Positions 35,930-44,869 of a stretch of 64,000 bases of DNA are shown one piece after another. Under the pieces are notes generated by a model. The model made no database searches and was not told where the DNA came from. It worked only from the letters and a program-made list of their open reading frames with translations. How positions within the stretch are numbered: the first letter of the stretch is position 1; every line of letters begins with the position of its first letter. The stretch spans positions 496,001-560,000 of the forward strand of contig CAVXKO010000007.1 in NCBI GenBank assembly GCA_963762315.1, written 5' to 3'. Both the position numbers and the translations under genes were made by a program. Source of the DNA: RPQJ01 sp963762315 (GTDB lineage: Bacteria > Pseudomonadota > Gammaproteobacteria > Steroidobacterales > Steroidobacteraceae).

Positions 35930-37078
35930 ATGCAACGCATCGATCGCCTGGGCGCGCTGTTGAGTCTGGTGGGTGCATGCGCGCTCGCCTTGCTGCCGCT
36001 CGTCGTCCTGAAGGCAAACCGGATCGTGCCCGGCCAGCCTCAAGCGCTGCTCGACGTGTTGCCGGCGTGGACCGTACTCCTGCTGTACGGCGTTCTAGCG
36101 ACGGCAGCGGCGGTCGCCTTGCGTGTCCGGGCGCCTCGTGTTCGGCTGGTCGTCGCGCTCACCGGAATGATCACCCTCGCGGCGGCGGTTGCCGCGGCCG
36201 CGAACGACCTCACGCCCGAAGGCAATCGCGTGTTGCGCATCGCCCCCGGCGCCGGGTTCTGGATCGTGATGATTGCGCTCGGCCTGCTGGCAACCGATGC
36301 GCTGACGAGATTGAAGCCGGGGCCGCTGCTGCGGGTCGTCACCCTCGTGGTCGTTCTCGCCGCCGTGCTGGCCGCCCTCGGCTCGGGATTCTTCGATGAC
36401 CTCTCGATCATGCGGGAGTACGCGGTCAACGCGACGCGTTTTGCGCGCGAGGCGCGGCAGCACCTGATGCTGGCATTGGGATCGCTCGCTGCAGCCGTCA
36501 TGGTCGCGTTGCCGCTCGGAGTGTTCTGCCACCGGCAGCCGCGGCTGAAGGCCGCGGTGCTCGGCACGCTGAACTTCGTGCAGACCATTCCGTCGATCGC
36601 GCTGTTCGGGATCCTGATGGCGCCGCTCGCCGCGCTCGCCGCCGCATGGCCGGCGCTGGCGTCGATCGGCGTCAGCGGCATCGGCACCGCGCCTGCCGCG
36701 ATTGCCTTGTTCCTGTACTCGCTGCTGCCGATCGTCGGCAACACGGTCGTCGGCCTCGCACGCGTCTCCCCCGCCGCGGTCGACGCGGCGCACGGCATGG
36801 GACTCACGGACTGGCAGACCCTGCGCCAGGTCGAGCTGCCGCTGGCATTGCCGACGATCCTCACCGGCATCCGCATCGTGCTGGTGCAGAACATCGGCCT
36901 CGTCACCATCGCGGCGCTGATCGGCGGCGGCGGATTCGGGACGTTCGTCTTCCAGGGCATCGGCCAGACGGCCATCGACCTCGTGTTGCTGGGCGCGATC
37001 CCGACCGTGGTGCTCGCCTTCTCGGCCTCGGTCGTGCTCGACGCAATCACCGACCTGACGCGCCGGGTGCCGCGATGA
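35930..37078 (+). CDS. yehY: Betaine ABC transporter permease, long type (YehY-like)
   Basis: A 382-residue inner-membrane permease. About the first 160 residues form extra membrane segments; the binding-protein-dependent permease domain follows, with the coupling segment AVDAAHGMGLTDWQTLRQ that contacts the ATPase. The length and N-terminal extension match YehY rather than the shorter OpuCB/OpuCD. It begins 18 bases after the binding-protein gene, and its stop overlaps the ATPase start (ATGA). It would form one half of the transmembrane path together with the YehW-like protein encoded two genes downstream. Confidence 0.88.
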   Translation: MQRIDRLGALLSLVGACALALLPLVVLKANRIVPGQPQALLDVLPAWTVLLLYGVLATAAAVALRVRAPRVRLVVALTGMITLAAAVAAAANDLTPEGNRVLRIAPGAGFWIVMIALGLLATDALTRLKPGPLLRVVTLVVVLAAVLAALGSGFFDDLSIMREYAVNATRFAREARQHLMLALGSLAAAVMVALPLGVFCHRQPRLKAAVLGTLNFVQTIPSIALFGILMAPLAALAAAWPALASIGVSGIGTAPAAIALFLYSLLPIVGNTVVGLARVSPAAVDAAHGMGLTDWQTLRQVELPLALPTILTGIRIVLVQNIGLVTIAALIGGGGFGTFVFQGIGQTAIDLVLLGAIPTVVLAFSASVVLDAITDLTRRVPR

Positions 37079-38014
37079 TCACGATCGAACGGATCTGCAA
37101 GCGGTACGACTCGACCACCGTCGTCGATGACGTGTCGATGCTCATCGAGCCGCGCACCATCACCGTCATCGTCGGCACCTCGGGTTCCGGAAAGTCGACG
37201 CTGCTCCGGATGATCAACCGGCTGGTGGAGCCGACCTCCGGGCGCGTGCTGATCGACGGGAAGGATACCCGCGACGAGCCGGCGCACCTGCTGCGCCGGC
37301 GCATCGGGTACGCGATCCAGGGACTGGGCCTCTTTCCGCATCGCACCGTCGCGGACAACATCGCGACCGTGCCGAGGCTGCTCGGCTGGGACGATGCGCG
37401 GATCCGCGCGCGCGTGAACGAGCTGCTGGAGGTCTTCCAGCTCGATCCCGCCGCGTATGCGCGCCAAGTTTCCGCACGAGCTCTCGGGCGGCCAGCAGCA
37501 ACGTGTCGGCGTCGCCCGCGCGCTCGCGGCCGGGCCGAACGTGCTGCTGATGGACGAGCCGTTCGGCGCGCTCGACCCGATCATCCGCAGCAAAGCGCAG
37601 GACGACCTGCTCGACATCCAGCGCCGCTTCGGGACGACGGTGATCGTCGTCACCCACGACATGGACGAGGCATTCCGGCTCGGTGATCGCGTGGCCGTGA
37701 TGAGCCAGGGCCGGCTGTTGCAGCACGACCGGCCGGAAGCGCTGATCACGAAGCCCGCCGACCCGTTCGTCTCGCAGTTGATCGGCTCGGGCGACAAGTC
37801 GCTGAAGCTGCTCTCGCTCACCACGGCCGGCGAAATTGCGGAACCCGGTAGCGCCGACGGGCCTGCAGTCACGTCCTCCGCCTCGCTGCGCGACGTCCTC
37901 GCCGAACTCGTCTGGCGCGGAGCCTCCGCGGCAACCGTCATCGGGCCGGACGGCATGGCGATCGGCCACATCAAGCTGGCCGGCATCCTCGCGCACGGGC
38001 GGCAGGCGACATGA
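37075..38014 (+). CDS. yehX: Betaine ABC transporter ATP-binding protein (YehX-like); frameshifted
   Basis: About 312 residues after correction. It has Walker A VGTSGSGKST, Q-loop YAIQGLGLFPHR, signature ELSGGQQQR, Walker B VLLMDEPFGALDP and switch VVTHDMDEA, followed by a C-terminal regulatory region of about 70 residues. The frame breaks near 37464; removing one C from GCGCCAAG restores RKFPHELSGGQQ. Both sides are fully conserved, so this looks like a consensus error. Its start overlaps the permease stop, and its stop overlaps the next permease start (both ATGA), so translation of the unit is coupled. Confidence 0.87.
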
Positions 38015-38751
38015 AGCCGATTGCGCTGGGCGTCCGGTTGCTCGTGCTCGGCCTGCTGGTCGCGTTCCTCGTGGCGCCGCAGCTGTTCGCGCCGCTGTTC
38101 GCGCCCCTGAACGAGTACGGCGCACCGGCGATCTACGACCAGGGCAACCTGTTGTCGCTGGCGATCTCGCATCTGCTGACCGTGATCGCCGCAGCCGCGG
38201 CGAGTACCGTGATCGCGGTCGCGCTCGGCATCTTCGTGACGCGCCCGGCCGGCGCCCAGTTCCTTCCGCTCTCGCGCACGCTCGTGAACGTCGGGCAGAC
38301 GTTCCCGCCGGTGGCTGTGCTCGCGGTGGCCGTGCCCCTGGTGGGGTTCGGCCAGGCGCCGACGCTGATCGCGCTGTTCGCGTACGGTCTGCTGCCCATC
38401 TTCGAGAACACGATCGCGGGTCTCGAGGGCGTGCCGAAGACGGTGCTCGAGGCCGCCGACGGCATGGGCATGAGTCCCGCGCAGCGCCTGCGCGAGGTCG
38501 AGTTGCCGCTCGCGATGCCGCTGATCCTCGAGGGCGTGCGGCTGTCGCTGGTCATCAACGTCGGTACGGCGACCATCGGTTCGACCGTGGCTGCGAAGGG
38601 CTTCGGCGAGGTCATCATCGCGGGGCTGCTGTCGAACAACAACGCGTTCGTGCTCCAGGGCGGGCTGGTGACGGGCCTGATGGCCATCGCGCTGTACGAC
38701 GGAATGCGGCTCCTGGAGCAGCGCTACGTCCCGGCCGCACGGGCCGCCTGA
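38011..38751 (+). CDS. yehW: Betaine ABC transporter permease, short type (YehW-like)
   Basis: A 246-residue permease with about six membrane segments and the coupling segment VLEAADGMGMSPAQRLRE. It closes the four-gene importer and begins inside the stop of the ATPase gene (ATGA). Size and order match YehW. In E. coli the Yeh system has low affinity for betaine and is tied to stress rather than acute osmotic control; here the divergent flavoprotein suggests a nutritional role. Confidence 0.87.
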   Translation: MKPIALGVRLLVLGLLVAFLVAPQLFAPLFAPLNEYGAPAIYDQGNLLSLAISHLLTVIAAAAASTVIAVALGIFVTRPAGAQFLPLSRTLVNVGQTFPPVAVLAVAVPLVGFGQAPTLIALFAYGLLPIFENTIAGLEGVPKTVLEAADGMGMSPAQRLREVELPLAMPLILEGVRLSLVINVGTATIGSTVAAKGFGEVIIAGLLSNNNAFVLQGGLVTGLMAIALYDGMRLLEQRYVPAARAA

Positions 38752-38810
38752 GCACGATGCGTCCGCTTTGCTAATATCCGGCGGCCATTTCCACGCCGCT
38801 GACCCAACGG

Positions 38811-39751
38811 ATGAGCCCAACCGAGAACTCCGACACTGCCACGCCCGTACCGGCCATCGAGTGGCCGACGGTCGCATTGATCGTGGCCTGCTACGGCGGC
38901 TGGCTCGCAGCGACGCATGCCTATGGCGAATGGCCGCTCTGGGTCGTCGCGCCGTGCGTTGCCGTGCTGCTGACGCTGCACAGCTCCTTGCAGCACGAGA
39001 TCCTGCACGGGCATCCGACGCGATCGAACGCGGTGAACCGGCTGTTCGGGATCGTCCCGCTCTCGCTGTGGATTCCGTACGACCGCTATCGCCGCTCGCA
39101 CCTGATCCACCACATCAACGACCGGCTCACCGACCCGATCGACGACCCGGAATCGAACTACTGGACGCCCGAAACGTGGCAGGGCCTGTCGCCCTTCACG
39201 CGCCGCATGGTGGAACTGCAGTTGACGCTCGCGGGCCGCGTGCTGATCGGCCCGTGGTGGCGGATTCCCCGCTTCCTGATGCGCGAGGCGACCGCGATCG
39301 CGCGCAACGAGCCCGAGGCGCGCGCCGCATGGATCGTGCACCTCTGGCCTGCGTGCCGGTGGTGTACTGGGTGACGGCCGTCTGCGGCATTCCGTTCTGG
39401 CTGTACGTCGTCGCCATGGTGATGCCTGGCAACGGCATCCTCCTGATCCGCTCGTTCGCCGAGCATCGTGCGCGTGCGGACATGCGCCAGCGCACTGCGA
39501 TCGTCGAGGACTCGTGGATCCTCGGGCCGCTGTTCCTCTTCAACAACCTGCATTCGCTGCACCACGAGGAACCGCTGATCCCGTGGTACCGCTACAACGC
39601 GCGGTACCGGCTTCAGCGCGATCGCCTCGTCGCGGAGAACGGCGGGCTGCTGTACTCGACGTATTTCGACGTCGCGCGGCGGTTCCTGTTCACGCCGCAC
39701 GACCGCCCGCAGCATCCGACGGGGCGGGTGCCGCCTCGACGCACGGCCTGA
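38811..39751 (+). CDS. Fatty acid desaturase-family membrane protein; frameshifted
   Basis: About 313 residues after correction. It has the three histidine boxes of the membrane diiron desaturase/hydroxylase superfamily: HEILHGH near residue 63, HLIHH near residue 99, and NNLHSLHH in the C-terminal part. The frame breaks near 39342; restoring a missing G (CTCTGGG) gives VHLWACVPVVYWV. Members desaturate or hydroxylate acyl chains, carotenoids or alkyl groups, and nothing here fixes the substrate. It follows the permease gene by 59 bases and may be transcribed with it or from its own promoter. A hairpin terminator follows directly. Confidence 0.83.
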
Positions 39752-39752
39752 C

Positions 39753-39772
39753 GCTTCGGGTTTCCCCGAAGC
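39753..39772. terminator. Hairpin terminator between convergent genes
   Basis: An 8-base perfect stem (GCTTCGGG and CCCGAAGC) with loop TTTC sits immediately after the desaturase stop and before the end of the convergent NTF2-like gene. It has no clear T-tract and probably acts on both strands. Confidence 0.55.
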
Positions 39773-39787
39773 GGGCGGAAAGCGCCG

Positions 39788-40240
39788 TTACTTCTTTACG
39801 CTCGAGCTGTGGCTCGCGACGCACTGCCACTTGCCGTCTGGCATCTTGACCCACGTGTCGGTCCAGCGCTCATGCGTATCGAAAGGCTTTCCAGACTCAT
39901 CGGTGCCCGTGCCCTTGAAACCACCCGTCGCGATGGCCGTATCACCGAATACCGTGACCTTCACATCCTGATACTCGACGGTCCGGTACTTGGTCGCTTT
40001 CGCCATCGCCAGAGCTTCGGCCCGATTGGCGACCTTGCCATCGGGGTTCGTGAGCACGATCTTGTCCGCCAGCAACGGGGCAACGAGATCGGGATTGTTC
40101 GTCTTCTGCGACTGCATCCACTGGGCTTCCAGCGCCGCGATCGCCTTCTCGATTCCGCCGCTCGCCTGCTCAGCCTGCGCAATCGAAGTCCCCCCGAGCG
40201 AAAGCACGCTGACGAGACACCAGAGCCATGTCCTGTTCAT
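39788..40240 (-). CDS. Secreted NTF2-like (SnoaL/DUF4440) protein
   Basis: A 150-residue exported protein: signal peptide ending SIAQAEQ, then a cone-shaped NTF2-like domain (ALEAQWMQSQKTNNPDLVAPLLAD, with IVLTNPDGKV and RWTDTWVKMPDGKWQCVASH) typical of the DUF4440 group. Most members have no assigned function; some bind small ligands. The ATG at 40240 has AAGGGG about six bases upstream, while the ATG at 40246 would abut that site, so I prefer 40240. A promoter-like TTCGAC/TATATA pair lies about 75-100 bases upstream. Confidence 0.82.
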   Translation of the reverse strand: MNRTWLWCLVSVLSLGGTSIAQAEQASGGIEKAIAALEAQWMQSQKTNNPDLVAPLLADKIVLTNPDGKVANRAEALAMAKATKYRTVEYQDVKVTVFGDTAIATGGFKGTGTDESGKPFDTHERWTDTWVKMPDGKWQCVASHSSSVKK

Positions 40241-40312
40241 GAACATCCCCTTATCTTGTTGAGATTCGCCGCCAATTCGGCGCTGCCTTATCCGGCCGCT
40301 GCCTAAACCGCT

Positions 40313-40340
40313 TATATACCCGGGGCGGGAATCCGTCGAA
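40313..40340 (-). promoter_or_regulatory. Candidate sigma-70 promoter for the NTF2-like gene
   Basis: On the minus strand, TTCGAC (40340-40335) and TATATA (40318-40313) are 16 bases apart, about 75 bases before the start at 40240. TATATA is unusual in this GC-rich sequence. It also shows that the open frame running in from the upstream broken gene is coincidental. Confidence 0.4.
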
Positions 40341-40395
40341 TCAAAGCCCGTCAATGCGCCTCGCCGGTACCGCCTCGGCCGACCCTGCCGCCAGC

Positions 40396-42187
40396 GGAAA
40401 TTGATGCTCAAATCGAGTGCCGCGACCTGCTCGTCCGACAGGCCGATCCGTCGCAGCAGCGGCACATAGCGAGGATCCTTCCGCAGCGGCTGGAACAATG
40501 GTCCGGCTCTCACCTCAAGGACGCCCCCATCGCGTTCCTGCAGGGCCCGGTCCAGCCACTCGAACGCCTCGTCGGCCTTGCCGAGCCTCGCATAGCCAGC
40601 AGCCACCGGGCTGGAAAAATCCGGATGCTCGCGCCCGACTTCTTCCAGCAGTCGCTGTGCTTCCCCGCGTCGTCCCTGCGCGGCATAGACGAAAGCAAGC
40701 CCCAGGCGTCGCATGGTGTCGTGGGGCTCCAGCTGCATCTCGGCAAGCGCGGCGTCGAGGTCGCCCGAGAACATCAGCGCTTCGCCCAGAATCTCGTGCA
40801 GTGAATACCGCGTCGGGTTCCAGTTCGAGCGACTTCCGAAGCGCCGCGATCGCGTCGGGGTACCGGCCGAACACCAAGTACGCGATAGCCGAGATTGTTC
40901 CAGGCCATTGCCGTTCACCGGGTCGCGGCGCACCAGTTCCTCGAAGATCGGCGATCGCGCGCGGGCCGTCTCCTGATCGCCGCGTCAGGGCTCCGGCTGC
41001 AGCCAGGACGGTCTCGTCTGCGCGCCGAGATCGACAAGGCGCGCTTCAGCAGGCGCGCGGTCTCGGGCAGGTTCATGTCGTAGGACCGTGCCAGGTTGGC
41101 CTGCCCGGCGATCGACGCTGCATCGGACGGATCGATATCGATCGCCCGCTGGATTGCGGCGCGAGCCTTGGCGAAACCCTCGTGCAGAGGCAGGAAGCCG
41201 AACCCAGGCCTGCGAGGCATAAACTTTTGCGAGCAGTCGCCAAGCGGGGCCGTACTCGTCATCGGCGGCGACGACGCGCTCGAGCAGCGCGCTCGCCTGT
41301 TCGAGGTTGTCCTTGGTACTTGACCGGTACAACTGCCGGGCCCGCATGTAATCAGCAAATGCCGCGGGATTCGTGGCCTGGCTCTCCGGCATCGACGTTC
41401 CGAGCATCGTGACCCGTAGCTGCGAGACGACAGCTTGGGCGATCTCGTCCTGGATCCTGAAGACGTCCTCGAGATTCCGGTCATACGTCTCGGACCAGAT
41501 CTGCGAGCTGTCCGAGGCCCGTACGAGCTTGGCGCTGATGCGCAGGCGATTCCCGGACTTGCGCACGCTGCCCTCCAGCAGATGCGAGACGCCCAGGGTG
41601 CGCGCGATGGTTGCGGCGTCGACCTCCTTGCCCTTGAACGAGAAGGACGAGGTCCGCGAGATGACGCGCAGTTGCGGCACCTTCGCCAGCAGGTCGAGCA
41701 TCTGCTCGGACAATCCGTCCGAGAAGTACTCCTGGTCCTTGTCCGGACTCATGTTCACGAACGGCAGCACAGCGATGGAGGGACGTAGGTTCGAAGTCGC
41801 GACAGACGGAGCCGGTCCGGGCGCGGCAGGAACTGACTTGACGCTGGCTGTCGTGAGAACGCTGCGATTCCCGAAAAGCCAGAGCACACCACCGCCGAGG
41901 AGCAGGAGCAACGTCAGGACGGCGAGCTCGGCGCGCGTCACGCTCTGCTCGCCACGGTCGCCGTGGTACCAGGCCAGCGTCATGGCGACGGGCAGGCCGA
42001 TCGCCAGCGTCAGCATCGAGAGCTGCTTGGTGACGTCCGGCCAATGAAACGCGTCGGCGGCAAAACCGATGACCTGCAGCAGGGCCCAGGCGCCCGCGGC
42101 GTATGCGAGGCCCCACTGCACCACCTTGCGGCGGCTCAGCTTGGCCCAGGCCCGCTCGTCGTCACGCTCTTTCGACGCGTCGGTCAA
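40396..42187 (-). pseudogene. TolB/FlgO-like N-domain plus TPR membrane protein, multiply frameshifted
   Basis: The intact part (42187 to about 41210) begins with a cytoplasmic segment and two or more membrane helices (WGLAYAAGAWALLQVIGFA, LLLLLGGGVLWLF). A TolB/FlgO-like domain follows (SIAVLPFVNMSPDKDQEYFSDG and LGVSHLLEGSVRKSGNRLR). TPR repeats should come next, but they are spread over three frames. I count about six shifts, near 41205, 41015, 40975, 40905, 40875 and 40805; fragments such as FGFLPLHEGFAKARAAI, FEELVRRDPVNGN, FGRYPDAIAALRKSLELEP and LGKADEAFEWLDRAL are clearly parts of one protein. The 3' end near 40396 is approximate. This is either a decaying gene or a very poor consensus patch. 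Intact relatives occur widely in gammaproteobacteria, some fused to cyclase or kinase domains. Confidence 0.75.
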
Positions 42188-42317
42188 TGCGTCCTCCCTT
42201 GGGTGGGGAGTGTAGCGGGAGTGAGTGAGCCGCGAAGGTCCGGACCCTCATGGGGCTCTGCCGGCGTGGCGCGATCCGGGCCGGCGAGGGCTTTTAATTG
42301 CTTAGTCTTGCTTGGAA

Positions 42318-42331
42318 GTTCCCGCGGGAAC
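42318..42331. repeat. 14-base perfect palindrome
   Basis: GTTCCCGCGGGAAC reads the same on both strands. It lies in the 200-base gap between the PhnD-like gene's stop and the start of the TolB/TPR gene, both on the minus strand, beside an AT-richer patch (TTTTAATTGCTTAG). It could be an operator or part of a terminator. Confidence 0.4.
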
Positions 42332-42387
42332 GTGGATGGCTCGACGAGCCCGCGCCACAACCGCTAGTGCACGGCACCGGATGGCGA

Positions 42388-43203
42388 TCACGCCGGGAGC
42401 GGATACCCCGCCGCCTTCGCCTCGCGGTCCCACTCGAGCGTGCGCTCGTAGTCTGCCGCATCGACCGGCGCAAAGCCGTCGATCAGCAACTCGTCCGCGA
42501 ACTCTGCGAACCACGGGCGGCGTGACGCGTTCACAAATGCGTCCCGCAAGGCTTCGACGGTCGCAGGCGGGGTCGACGCGGACGTCACGAACGCTGGCAT
42601 CGTCGCCACGTCGGTCGTCTCCAGCACGCGGATGCCTCGGGTCAACGACGGATGGTGCTTCGCGATCAGCATGTGCCAGTACGCGTCGAGCGGGCCCACG
42701 TCGATGCGTCCATCGCGCACCGCATCGAGAATCGCCCGCGCGGTGACGAGCTGGCCGAGCATCTGGCCGTACAGCTTCGGCCGTTCCGGCGTGCGATACC
42801 GGAGCAGGTGGTGCCGGAACGCGTTGAACCCAGAATGCGAGTGCTCGACCGTCCACCCTGCCCGTCCGCCGAACGTGTCCTCGAGCGTCCGGAACGGCGC
42901 TTCCTCGCGCACGATCAGGTCCGAGCGATACACGGGACGCCCTGCCGCCCACGGCGCGCGCGGCACCGGCGCGGCCACCGGCACGACGGGTGCGAGTTTC
43001 AGCGCCACGGGATAGCCGCACATGAACACGCAGCCGAGGTCCGGACGCGACCACAGATCCTCGAGAGGCTGCGGCGCCGGATACGGAATGTACGTCAACG
43101 GCACCCGCGCCTCGGCCGTCACGTGCTGCAGAAGTTCGCGCCACAGCGTCTCGACGGCGGGCGTCACCGAGTACATGCGGGCATTCATGATCGCGCCGGT
43201 CAT
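42388..43203 (-). CDS. PhnD-like substrate-binding domain protein
   Basis: A 271-residue protein with the two-lobed periplasmic-binding fold of the PhnD/phosphonate-binding group: YPAPQPLEDLWSRPDLGCVFMCGYPVA near the start, then DAVRDGRIDVGPLDAYWHML and the C-terminal RDAFVNASRRPWFAEFADELL. The start at 43203 lies eight bases after the MttB stop with GGGGTGAG upstream, so it is coupled to the methyltransferase. No signal peptide or lipobox is visible, which is odd for a transport-binding protein. It may be a cytoplasmic sensor, or use a non-classical leader. No ABC permease accompanies it. Confidence 0.82.
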   Translation of the reverse strand: MTGAIMNARMYSVTPAVETLWRELLQHVTAEARVPLTYIPYPAPQPLEDLWSRPDLGCVFMCGYPVALKLAPVVPVAAPVPRAPWAAGRPVYRSDLIVREEAPFRTLEDTFGGRAGWTVEHSHSGFNAFRHHLLRYRTPERPKLYGQMLGQLVTARAILDAVRDGRIDVGPLDAYWHMLIAKHHPSLTRGIRVLETTDVATMPAFVTSASTPPATVEALRDAFVNASRRPWFAEFADELLIDGFAPVDAADYERTLEWDREAKAAGYPLPA

Positions 43204-43211
43204 GGCATCGC

Positions 43212-44691
43212 TCACCCCGGCGCGTCGCATCCGAGTTCGGCGGAGCGTCGCACAATGTAGGCATCGACAGCCTCGCGCACCGCCGCATCGAGCGGCGGCG
43301 GCGAGTACTCGGCCAGCAGACGCTTCCACACGTCCGTGGCTCGGCGCGTCGCGTCCTTGCCCCCCGCCTCCGTCCAGTTCTCGAAGTTCGACCAGTCGGA
43401 GAGCAGCGGCCGGTAGAACGCTTTTTCGTACCGCGCGAGCGTGTGCGCCGTGCCGAAGAAATGCCCGCCCGGCTCCACGCCCTTGATGGCCTCCACCGCA
43501 AGATCGTCGTCGTCGAACGAGATCGGCTTCAGGATCTCGGCCCAGCCTCGCAGCATCTCCGCATCGACCACGATCTTCTCGAGCGACGCGACGAGCCCGC
43601 CCTCGAGCCAGCCCGCGGCGTGATTGATGAGGTGGCTGTGGCTCAGGATCGCCGCCTGCAGTGAAAACGCCGTCTCGTAGGTCGACTGCGCATCCACGGC
43701 CGGCGACGCGTTCACCGCGCTGGTCCGCACCGGGATCTTCAGCCGCCGGCCGATCTGCGCGGTGGCGAGCGAGGCGTGCACGTATTCGGGCGTGCCGAAG
43801 GCCGGGGATCCCGTGCGCATGTCGACGTTCGACGTGAACCCGCCCATCACGCATGGCGCGCCCGGCCGCACGAGCTGGCACAGCGCGATGATCGCCATCG
43901 CCTCGGCCGTCTGCTGCACCAGCGCGCCGGCGAGCGTGATCGGCGCCATCGCGCCCATCAGCGTGAACGGCGTGATCACGACGCATTGCCCGTGACGGGC
44001 CATGATCATGATGTTGTCGAGGATTTCCTCGTCGACGCGGCGCGGCGAATTCACGTTCGTCACGGTCATCAAGGTCGGCCGGGCCGCGAGGTCCTCGATC
44101 GAACAACCGTGCTCGATGGCCGACAGCGCGATCGCGTCTTCGGCCTGCACGCCACCGACGCCACGCGCGGCCCACACCGTCTCCGCGCATTCGATGTGCG
44201 CGCGGTACGCCGCCAGGTGCCGTACCGGCACGGGCACGTCGACCGGCTCGACGACGATGCCGCCCTGCCAGTGCAGCACCCCGAGTGTGTGGGTCAGCTT
44301 GAGGATGTCGCGGAACGCGGCGATATCCCCGTAACGGCGACCGCGCTCGAGGTCGCTCGCGTTCGGCGCCCCGTTCACCGGTCCGAAATTCACCACCCGC
44401 CCGCCCACGTGCAGGTCGCGCGCCGGATTGCGGGCGTGCAGCACGAAGCGCTCGGGCGCGAGCGCCAGTTGCGCGGCCACCAGATCCCGACCCATGCGTA
44501 CACGCTGCGAATCGTCGTCCACGAGTCGCGCCGGCCCGCCGGTAGGCCTCTCGCGCCGACGCGCTGCGGATCTCGAGTCCCGCTTCCTCCAGCACCCGAT
44601 AGGCGGCGACGAGGATACGCTCGACCTGCTCGGTGCTGAGCACCTCGAGCGGTGACCACGGGACCTCGAGCCTTGGCAGCGGCGCGAGCAC
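43212..44691 (-). CDS. Non-pyrrolysine MttB (trimethylamine methyltransferase) family protein, copy 2; frameshifted
   Basis: About 493 residues after correction. The N-terminus (LEVLSTEQVERILVAAYRVL) is in one frame and the rest in another; one extra base near 44527-44545 explains the break. The body has the MttB superfamily core: TPFTLMGAMAPITLAGALV, LVRPGAPCVMGGF and GGHFFGTAHTL, with no in-frame amber codon and so no pyrrolysine. By analogy with bacterial MtgB it would demethylate a quaternary amine such as betaine or carnitine. It is followed within eight bases by the PhnD-like gene. No corrinoid protein is seen nearby. It diverges from copy 1 and is unlikely to be a recent duplicate. Confidence 0.85.
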
Positions 44692-44827
44692 GGGGCCCGC
44701 AGGTGCGCGGGACGCGCCCGGTGCCGCGACGGCGCGAGGGAGGAACGACTTCGCTCATGAAACGACTGCGGACTCCGGACGGCCGCGTCAGGGCCGGGAG
44801 CCCGCATCATGGACGGGAACGACCCGT

Positions 44828-44861
44828 CCGGACAATGGCGGCCGGACAATGGCGGCCGGAC
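44828..44861. repeat. 14-base tandem repeat (2.4 copies)
   Basis: CCGGACAATGGCGG occurs twice head to tail (44828-44841, 44842-44855) with a partial third copy CCGGAC. It lies between the stop of the outer-membrane protein gene and the start of the MttB copy 2 gene, both read leftward, so it falls in the latter's promoter region. Confidence 0.6.
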
Positions 44862-44869
44862 CGCCTGCC

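Noticed and set aside
39788..40933. A fusion of TPR protein and NTF2-like protein in one open frame
   Set aside because: The frame is open by chance. A promoter-like element (40313-40340), a Shine-Dalgarno and a signal peptide mark a separate NTF2-like gene starting at 40240.
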